Source of the DNA: Circinella minor
Taxonomy: Eukaryota > Mucoromycota > Mucoromycetes > Mucorales > Lichtheimiaceae
Assembly: GCA_016758965.1 (NCBI GenBank)
Contig: JAEPRB010000231.1
Span: 1-63,088 of the forward strand
Length of the DNA: 63,088 bases
Direction of reading: 5' to 3'
In this document: positions 51,474-59,936 of the stretch, one piece after another
How the letters are laid out: every line of letters begins with the position of its first letter
How positions within the stretch are numbered: position 1 is the first letter of the stretch
Translations under genes and position numbers: made by a program
The notes under the pieces: model-generated
What the model saw: only the letters and a program-made list of their open reading frames with translations
The model's database searches: none
What the model was told of the DNA's origin: nothing

Positions 51474-52939
51474 GCCAATAGCACATGTAATTTACGTCCT
51501 TTGTCAGTGAATACTACTGTATTGACAGCCTTTTCGCGGATGAATGTATCACTAACTTATCTTAATTTGAATATCAGTACCAACAAGGAATCAATCACAT
51601 TAGCAAATATCATACAACTATGCAGGAACCTGACACATATTCGATTCTCAAATGGGACAGCTTTACGGGATGTAGTAGGTGATTTTACCCACACTGAACA
51701 ACAAAATGCGCTTATTGATTTGGAATTGGAGTCAGCTTTTATTACTGGACGAGATATTAGGATCTTGCTACAAAAATGCCAATGTATACGACGGTTGATA
51801 ATGCTTGGATGTAATACATCTGTTCTAAAAACTATCAATATCTATGCTTCTAATCTCGAAATTTTGGGTTATAATCCTAGTTTTGCAGTTCCTAAATTGA
51901 ATGAAAAGAAAAAGAACAGAGAGAAAATAAATGGTGCTGAACTTTACAGCTACTGCACCGACAAAAACAGCATCACTAATGAAATAACACATCATGATGC
52001 CCGAAACCCTTCAGGAAAAAGAAAAGGACTGCGTATGATATATAGTAACGATGGTGCAACATGTATCCCCATCTTATCCATTTTCCCATTGATTTACAAT
52101 AACAGAGATACTCTTGAAATTATTTATGCGACTCTTTCAGATTTGCCACAAGATCAAATACATCAACTCATCACAAATTACCCTGATTTTCAATTGACTC
52201 GTGCCACGCATGTTGCATTCTGGCTATTTTCATCCATCCAATCATTGTTGTTACAATACATTCGTTACTCAACTGTGTTAAGACAATTACATGTGACAAA
52301 CGTTCATAATCTTGAGGCGCTCACTCAGATTTTAATGGAAATACCTCCACTTTGCGAACTATCCATTTCTCATGTTCATCAAAATGATATCAACTCTTAT
52401 AATAATTATCATACTGGTCGTGCTGACGAGAATGATATTGATGGTACTATCGATGTCAGACCAGAAAGAGTAAGAATAACTCCAATGACAACAAACAATG
52501 ATACCGAAAATAATCATCTAACAAGTCTCATTCGATTATTTGAGAAATATGGAGAAATATCAAAAATGGGATTTTTCTCATTAGAAAGTATCAAATTAAG
52601 ACATTGGGATGTTACAGATCGTATATTGATTATATTGGCAGATATCAAGACATTACGTACAATTACACTCGAAGGTCTACTATATGTTACTATTCAATTC
52701 AAGGCTTATTAAATTTATTTTTTGCTGAACAAAATGGCGAGGGACGACAACATTTATCAGCTATCAAACTAAACAGAATAAAAGCGGTTTCCGACGATGT
52801 GATTATTGCACTAAAGGATATAAAGAGTATTAAGACCATTGAACTGGTTCGGTTGGATTCTATAACTGATAAAGGAATTAAAGGATTAGTAGATAGTCCG
52901 AATCCCCGTCTATTATCAAACTTAAAAGTAAGAAGATGA
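50564..52939 (+). pseudogene. Decayed TPR, F-box and LRR gene (paralogue of 47.2 kb gene)
   Basis: From ATG 50564 an N-terminal region leads, after a frameshift near a T9 run (about 50751), into a TPR helix pair (HPMLGHYDAAYADVKKM, GYLKKGNILSISG). The same frame then meets TAA (50941-50943) and TGA (50947-50949) before the F-box part. From ATG 50968 exons to 51367 and from 51475 encode an F-box (IFPNEINDKIILQLSQ, VSRFWRRTIL) and LRRs in the same order as the neighbour, with the intron at the same site. At 52692-52701 ATTCA is doubled, shifting frame and ending the protein at 52712; the lost part (AIKLNRIKAVSDDVI and onward) continues to 52939. TPR/F-box/LRR is the Dia2/Pof3 order. A shortened 545-residue protein from 50968 could still be made. 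Confidence 0.75.
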
Positions 52940-53357
52940 TTACGTTATATAAGACAAAAAATAAAACAAAAATAAAAATGAATTTTTTGTGTTAAAATCT
53001 ATCCAATCACCATAGTAGTAAATCCCTTGTAGTCCTTATACACTACTATGCATTGTTCTTTTTTTTTGTATGTGCAATAATGATATTGTTGAATAATTTT
53101 ATTATTTTTGGTTTTTTTTTTTCTGTTGATGATTTCCATGTAAAGAAAAGAAAAGTAAAAGAGAAAAAAATAGAAAAATAAGTTTGTTGCTATTGTTGTT
53201 ACGAGTTGTAAAAAAAAAAAAGAGAGAGAGAGAGAGTGAGAGTGATAATGAGGTGAAAAACCAAAGAGTAATGTTGTATTTATGTTGTTGTTATTGTTGT
53301 GAATATTTCGCCATTGTGGTTCAAAAAAGGGAAATTCCTTAATTAACCCAAAATGAA
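52940..53357. other. Spacer between convergent genes
   Basis: 3' flank of the Tra2-like gene. It contains an A11 run followed by a (GA)n run at about 53210-53237 and other A- and T-rich stretches. Nothing else is seen. Confidence 0.6.
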
Positions 53358-53874
53358 TTAACGAGACCAAGAACGGCTACGGCTTCTCGATCTGTAAGAA
53401 CCTCGTCTTCTACGATAATAAGGAGAACGAGATCGACTGCGACGGCGATATCTTTGACGGTCACGATAATAACCACCACGGTTACCACCGCTTCGACCAC
53501 CACCACCGCCGCCGCCGCCACCGCCGCCACCGCCGCTACCACCACCAGCATCTCCACCAGGACGTTTGTCTCCCATATATTCTCCAGGTGTAGGTGTATG
53601 AGGACGATGAGTTACAGAGTAATCCACACGAACAGGACGATTGTCAATTTCCTATAATTAATTACCTCTACATTTTAGTATACAATTTTTTTTATATTGA
53701 CCTATGTTTAATAAATTATCTCTCTATCCAAATAACTTACCATGCCGTTGGTAGCTTCTCTTGCACGAGTAGCATCTTCTTGGTTAGTATAATAGACGAA
53801 ACCGAAACCACGGGAACGTTTATGCTGAAAATAGTCCAAAAACCATAAGTTTACAAAACATATTTATATCAAAC

Positions 53875-53907
<33 letters not shown>

Positions 53908-55332
53908 CAAATAAATAAAAAACTTACACGATGATCATAAACAACTGTAACTCGTTCCAATTGACCGTATTGAGAAAAGATTTCTTCAAGATCTGGTTCA
54001 CGCGTTCTCAAATTCAAACCAAATACACCAATAATCTTAGATTGTTCAGGCTTATCCTATTATTATTGAAAGAAAAAAAAATAAAAGTTAATAAGCAAAA
54101 TGTATTATTTTTTTGCATAATCTCTTTTCTTTTTTAAAAAGAGAATAGAAATTATATTTTACCCTGGTACCATGGAATTCCTTTTCCTTTCGACTAAAAA
54201 AAAAACAAGAGAGAAAAAAACATTTATCAGTTAATCATTCATTTTATATTAAGAAATAATAATATTTTACCTTTTACGTCTTTCAAGTGAACGAGAAGAG
54301 AAACGACTGCGACGAGGTGGAGAACGACTATATCGACTGCGACGACGTGGCGAAGGGCTGTATTGTTAAGTTTTGATCAGCAAAAATGAAAAGAAACAAT
54401 TATTTTGACTTCTTGAAAAAAAACATTTCTTGTAAAGGGTTCTTTTGTTCTTGTTATAAATGAAAAGAGGAAGGGTACTTGTAAAAAAAAAAAAAAAAAA
54501 AAAGGAAACAAAAGGATAATAATATAAAAGAAAAATGAAAGACGCGTGTTTGATGATGATAGCTTGCAGAAAATTCTTCTTGCTTGTATGAAAAAAAATA
54601 TTGTAATTTCTCTCTCTTTTTTTTTTTCTTTCTTTTTCTTTATAAAAAAATGGCCTTCCTTTTTCTTCTCATTTTTTCTCTTGTTTAAACGCTTTATAAA
54701 AAAAGCCCATTTTTTTAAGTCAACATGAAAATATAAAAATAGAGGATGACCAAAAAAAAAAAAAAAAAAAAGTAATAATAATAAACAAACACATCGCCAC
54801 TGCAAGCAAGAGAAAAATAAAAGAGAGAGTAGGGGAAGGGAAAAATAAAGGAAAAAAAAATAGGGGGGGTGGGTGGGTGGATTGAGAGGATTGGAATATA
54901 AAGAAAAATGAAGAACAATAAAAATATATTATAAAAGAACAAAGAAAATATATTATTTCTTTTTTTAATAGCTTACCTTCTTCTATATCTTCTTCTACGA
55001 TCACGACTTCTTGATCTAGAATAAGAAGGTGATCGAGCACGACGACGACCATAAGAGCGTGACGATGATCGACTACGAGAGCGAGAACGTGACATTGGTG
55101 TTCGTGAACGCGAACGACTACGACTACGACGATCACCACGTGCAGGCGATGGACTTCTGCTCACTGAACGAGAGCGAGAGCGAGAACGTGAAGGTGAACG
55201 AGAGCGAGAACGTGACATTGGTGTACGAGAACGCGAACGATTGTTATTATCACCCGATGTTTGTTCGGGTGGTGGTGGTGTTGAACGTTCTTCAGCTGGT
55301 AATGGATCCTATAATAATAATATTATAATTAA

Positions 55333-55379
<47 letters not shown>

Positions 55380-55502
55380 GTATTAGTATTAATAATATTA
55401 TTATTATTTTCAATAAATTATAATTTAGATTAAGTATAGTTTGATTAATAAAAAAGAATGACGCGTTGCAGTAGATTAAAATAAAAAATGTTAAATTACC
55501 AT
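53358..55502 (-). CDS. Tra2-like SR splicing regulator, 319 aa
   Basis: Seven minus-strand exons (55502-55500, 55308-54977, 54357-54271, 54193-54163, 54056-53928, 53824-53741, 53651-53358) give 319 residues. The first coding exon is only the ATG. Order: an RS domain of Ser-Arg repeats (about 24-140), one RRM (about 157-235) with RNP2 IGVFGLNL and RNP1 RGFGFVYY, a Thr-Pro-Gly linker, a run of about 15 Gly, and a second short RS domain ending in SWSR. RS-RRM-RS with a Gly-rich linker is the Tra2 plan; these proteins bind GAA-rich exon enhancers and promote exon inclusion in the nucleus. Its intron 2 is 619 nt, far longer than the others, and contains a long GAA-rich stretch on the coding strand. 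It shares a short promoter region with the divergent gene at 55772. Confidence 0.92.
55334..55379. repeat. (ATT)n microsatellite in first intron of the Tra2-like gene
   Basis: About fifteen ATT units in a row within the intron that follows the ATG-only exon. Likely length-variable between strains. Confidence 0.85.
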
Positions 55503-55771
55503 CTTGAAAAGTTGGAAAGTAAAAAAAAAAAAAAGACCCTCAACTTTTTCGCTTTGACTGAAGGAAAAACGAAAAAATAAAAAAATTGAATCCGTGACTT
55601 TGATTTGTTCTTCTGTTACGAATGCCGCGAATATATTGCCATTAAATTTTACAACAAACTCTTTCCATTTTTTTTTTTTTTTTTTTACTGCTCGTAAGCA
55701 AAATCTTATCTTCGATTTTTACAACACAAACTTCTCACAACTAGATTAACAAGTTTAAACAACTATATAAA
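55503..55771. promoter_or_regulatory. Short bidirectional promoter region
   Basis: About 270 bp separate the start codons of the Tra2-like gene (minus) and the small divergent gene (plus), so both promoters must lie here. The region holds an A-rich run near 55520 and an 18-bp T run at about 55669-55686. No defined transcription-factor site is claimed. Confidence 0.6.
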
Positions 55772-56594
55772 ATGTAAGTTTATGAATATCACGAAGTGAT
55801 ACTAGAAAGTATTAATCTATTATATTTTTTTTAGGATAAATGAAAGTCTCGAAAGATTAGTCGATGCAAAAAGAGCCGAACAAAATGAACTGGATATCCT
55901 TCTATCCAAAAAACGTAAACGAGAATACGAAGAGGCTCAAAAAAATATTAGTGGTCCTCAAGCTTCAACAAGCACAAATAAAAGCGTAAAAAGAAATGAT
56001 ATAAACGAAGAGGTATATTTCTTGCATTGGTTCGTGATAACTTTTAAAATCTACCTTAGACTTAATTATTTTTACGTAGTCTATTCTCGCAGATATTTGG
56101 ATCCAAGCTGTCACAATGCATGCAGAATTGGGCATCCATTGATATCCTTGAAAAAGCATTTACATTGTAAGTACAAAGCAGTTATAGTTATATATTTACC
56201 AAGTTACTAACAAAATGCATCTAGCCTAACATTGAACTCAGTAATCAATCTCGACTATGACTACTGTTCCACAGCAAATATTAGTGAGGCAAAATGGAAA
56301 GAGTACATAAAATACAATGGATTTTCTCGCGTTTGTTTCGATAACTTCAAACTGGATACGGTGGTAGAAAAAGATCAAGCATTATACTAACCTTGAAGAA
56401 GAAGAAAACGAACTTAATGAGAATATTAATAACAAGGTGCTTACATATGAATATGAATTGATTTTAATCGGTTGGAAAAGCACAGCAAAAAGTTGGCCAT
56501 CGTTGACAACAATGATGACGATGCTGATGATGTTTCTTCAATGTCTAGTAGTACTAGAGCTGTGAGCAGTGACAGTCCTCTTTCACTTTCTTAA
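55772..56594 (+). CDS. Small hypothetical protein, probable frameshift near its end
   Basis: Exons 55772-55773 (only AT of the start codon), 55835-56012, 56093-56166 and 56225-56390 give 139 residues before TAA at 56388. The N-terminus is charged and helical (ERLVDAKRAEQNELDILL, KKRKREYEEAQ), followed by a compact region with Cys and aromatic residues (YDYCSTANISEAKWKEYI). Just after the stop, in another frame, lies NLEEEENELNENINNK and, after a probable 45-nt intron (GTGCTT...AAG), an acidic Ser-rich tail ending SSDSPLSLS at 56594. Removing one T at about 56388 would join them, so a base insertion or a sequence error is likely. I do not recognise the family. It is divergent from the Tra2-like gene. 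Confidence 0.6.
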
Positions 56595-57879
56595 AAAGAA
56601 TAATATAATAATGTTTCTGTCCATGTATATGTTTATGTATATACAAACTCTGAGTTTGTTGCTGTTATTGATTTATTGTTTGACTCATTATACTATTGAT
56701 CTTTCTTCTTTAAATATATATATCAAGTAATTCATATTTTAATTGTAAAGTTTATTATTATTTTTATTATTGAAAAAACAAGAACCAAATAAATAAAACA
56801 TGGAAAACTATTTAAAAGAGAAGTAAAATTTGGTTCTAATATATAAGACATCCATCTTTTCAAATTTCCAGATATACTAATTTATCATGGCAGTATTATC
56901 AAGTGAGATATAAATATATAAAAAGTGAATGGCACAAATGGCTTCAACAAAAAAAATTGCATATGTACCATTTCTCCACTAGATGCAAATCTTGAACTGC
57001 GTTTCAAAAAAAAACCATAAAAGATTATGCAGATCTCTTGATTACAAAAACGAAAGCACATACTACACTAAAATAAAAATACAAAGTGATCAAGACCTTC
57101 GTAAAACTAAGCAAGTATTATTTTAATAATATAGATGTTGAATCAAATATTTGAATATTAAAATATTAGTTCTTCTTTGTCTTTCTCTTTCTCTCTTAAT
57201 ATCCTTCTTCTTCCACCTTCTTTAGACTTACTATAATATTATAAACCACCACATAAAGTCAGTTACACTCATTCGCATTACACATTTACAAACATATACA
57301 CATTTCTCACTTTTTTATTTTATTTAAGCAGTATGCTAAAATTATAATAAAGAATATATATAACAAAAATATAAATATTAGTTCTTGACAGGCTAAATAA
57401 AATGATAGTTGAATATTTCATACCGACATATTCAAGAATCGTTCTTGGGTGGATGAGACTCTAAAAATACGCCTATTCAACGGGTGGTATTTGTGTATAA
57501 ATTGCATAAGTATGCATGTTTTCTTTTTTTATTTTATTTTTTTTTTATTTTTTTTTTGCTTATTATTATTTATGTGTAATTTAAAATAAGGAACATACGT
57601 CTATATGCTTCATCAATATATATCGACACACATTACACAGCCATTCACATTATTCATTTTTGATAATTTGGAATTAGTATAGAACGCTTCTAAATTATCA
57701 AACTAAAGATATATATTATAAAATAGCTACGTAAAAGTAAGTTTTTCAAGTAAAGTAAATGTATATAAAAAATGAGTGTACGAGAGGAAAGTAAGTGGAT
57801 TATTTAATATACAAGGTTTGAGTGAGTTGACTGGGAAAAATAAAAGAAAGAGTAATAGCAATAAAAAAATGAGTTTTTC
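56595..57879. other. AT-rich intergenic DNA
   Basis: Spacer between the ends of two convergent loci. Long T runs occur at 57518-57560. No gene, RNA or element is recognised. Confidence 0.6.
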
Positions 57880-58302
57880 TTATAATGTGTATGGTAAGGG
57901 AGGAGGGGTGTTATAGTGAGAGGGTTTTGGTCCAAGCCAAGTACGGGTGAGGAATGGTAATACTGGTTCGGGCGTTGCACTCCCATATTTGCTACTATCC
58001 CTCTTTAAACCATTTTGAATGATTCTTCCATTCTTCTCAGCAATTTCCTAATAATATTGTTTTTATATATTATATATTTAGACGCCATGTATACTAACCT
58101 TTAAGTAATACAGTTGAGGAAGTGCAACGTCAAAAAAGTCACCAATTTTTCTCGTGAATGTGGGAATCGTATTGTTGATACCATCAGCTACAATCGACTT
58201 CTCACTTCTAAGGTCTCTTGGTGTTGCTTGCCATTTATTATTCCAGGCTAAATTAAATGCTGCCTTATCTGGTTTCTCCTTGTTTTGGTTATAAGGCCAA
58301 CA
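57880..58302 (-). CDS. Unidentified partial gene, two exons
   Basis: On the minus strand an open frame from about 58302 to 58099 (with KPDKAAFNLAWNNKWQ, then PTFTRKIGDFFDVALPQL) splices through GTTAGT...TTATTAG to 58047-57880, ending in a Pro-rich tail and a stop. No start codon is seen: the frame is closed upstream by a TGA about 4 codons before its first residues, and the remains of the NSE1-like gene lie directly upstream on the same strand. It may be the 3' part of a separate gene or a fused extension of that locus. I do not recognise the family. Confidence 0.45.
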
Positions 58303-58309
58303 AAATCAA

Positions 58310-59422
58310 TTATTGACTCTGTATCTTGACATCCAACTTTTCTGTGAATGATTGAATCAGGTACAAGGGCCCGGTAGACTTTTCAACCATGGCTTGATAA
58401 ATCTCTTCGTTTTGTAACAATAGTAAACCAAATAATTTCATTCGTTCTGAACAAATTAAACACATTGATTCTGGTGAGAGCTGTTGAGAAGAAGCCAAGG
58501 AGAAACATTGTTTATGAACATATGTGTTACATTGTTGACATTGTAATCCGGTCATTACTAGTTTCAAGCATTCTCGACAATAAGCAGCCAAGTTTGGATA
58601 ATTTTCTTGAATATATGGTCGTAATTCTATTCTTGAACGTAAAGATACTGTATAAGACGTTTTCTTCGTTTACTTGACTATGTAACCACTTATCCTTGAC
58701 CAATCAGTTTAATACATTCTGTGCTTCTTTTAAGCTCAGAAGAACTTGTTCGGTACGTGCAATACTTAATGCCAATAAGTAATCTGTTGCTTCCATAATA
58801 CCATCCAACTATATAGAGTATACCCGCAACGATGATGATGATGATTTGTTAGTAATTATACAGGTATCTTAATGCGAAGATATTATTTACCAGATGTTTA
58901 AAATAATTCAGTTCAACAGGAGTATATAAAGTTGCGATTTGTGAAGAAAAATCTGATCTGGTATTTATCTAATAAAATAATAATAATTATAATGTAGTGG
59001 GGAAATGATAGCTTTGGTAATAGCTCCACCGCAGCACATTGTTTTTTTTTTGATACATAATGATTATCATTATTTATAATATACCAATAAAATTATTGTA
59101 TCTCCAGTTATTTCATCAATCAACGTAAAGTAAGGTCAATATCATTTATTTCAGAGTTTATTTCAGCAATGAATTCTGAAAACTCTAGTCGAGGAGCTTT
59201 TATTTCATTTATTCATCGAGATAATAATGCGTCAATAAATATATATATAAGCACAAACATGTAAACAAACTCTTTCTTTTATGTCTATCTTGTTTTACTT
59301 TGCTCATCAATATTGCAAATTTCTTCGTACATTTTTTCTGCATAATTCTTATTTAAAGTTCGATGGCTCATTATTGCTTGTAAAAATGCACGATGAACAC
59401 CCGAATATCCTGTAGTAGACAT
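58310..59422 (-). pseudogene. Decayed NSE1-like SMC5/6 subunit gene
   Basis: Minus-strand exons are visible at 59422-59299 (GVHRAFLQAIMSHRTLN), 59196-59085 (INSEINDIDLTL, then LIDEITGD), 58968-58891 (NTRSDFSSQIATLYTPVELN) and 58808 onward (YLLALSIARTEQ, VKDKWLHSQ). They end in a C-terminal zinc domain CRECLKL...GLQCQQCNTYVHKQC...CLIC. This is the order of NSE1, the RING-like ubiquitin-ligase subunit of the SMC5/6 DNA-repair complex. Three breaks are seen: a frameshift near 59123, a TGA at 58704-58706 where the family has a tryptophan or similar residue, and another frameshift near 58650. After the zinc domain the frame runs on for about 45 residues, longer than expected. A Helitron end lies 144 bp upstream of the start. 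Sequencing indels are the main alternative. Confidence 0.7.
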
Positions 59423-59565
59423 TTGTTATTGGATTAATATTTTTTTTCAAATGAAAAAAAGATAACAACAAAAAAAAAAAAAAAATGCGAAGTTCCAGAA
59501 CTCTTTATAGTTGCTATATACTCCGAATTTTCAAGAGTGGCCGTGACCCACTTTTCATTAAGGAA

Positions 59566-59718
59566 CTAGCCGTACTGTCTCGCTTCGCTCGACTAAATGA
59601 GCCCCTACGCTTCGCTCCGGGTCATTTAACGATGTCGTCGCAAGGGGTTCCCCCTTGACCCCCAACGGCGCTTCGCGCCAGTCCGGAGTGGGCCCAATGC
59701 TGTATAATATGTTTTGAG
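59566..59718 (-). repeat. Helitron 3'-terminal repeat with four hairpins, copy A
   Basis: GC-rich 153-bp block, unlike its AT-rich surroundings. Plus-strand hairpins in order: GTC..GAC (59577-59593), AAATGA..TCATTT with GCCC/GGG (59595-59627), CAAGGGG-TTC-CCCCTTG (59641-59657) and GGCGC-TTC-GCGCC (59667-59679). It then runs into GCTGTATAAT and TTTTGAG. Copy B is at 62885-63043 in the same orientation. Confidence 0.9.
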
Positions 59719-59936
59719 TTAATATATATATATATATAAATTGGAAAACAATATAATAGTAATAATAATGATAAAAGTAATGATTATAAAATTGATAGTA
59801 ATATGATAATAATGATAATAATATAATATTGAAAATAATAAAAAGTAAGAATAATAATAATAATGATACGTATAATAATAATAATATTGATAATGATAAT
59901 GATGATAGTAATACAGCATATTATAAATAGAGATAT
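59719..59936. repeat. AT-rich low-complexity stretch
   Basis: Irregular AAT/GATA/ATA repeats of about 200 bp between the Helitron terminal repeat and the helicase stop codon. Apparent open frames here are repeat-driven. Confidence 0.8.

Noticed and set aside
54377..55139. Long minus-strand frames inside the Tra2-like gene
   Set aside because: They are out of frame with the RS and RRM exons and consist of Phe/Lys/Val runs from poly-T and repeated SR codons.
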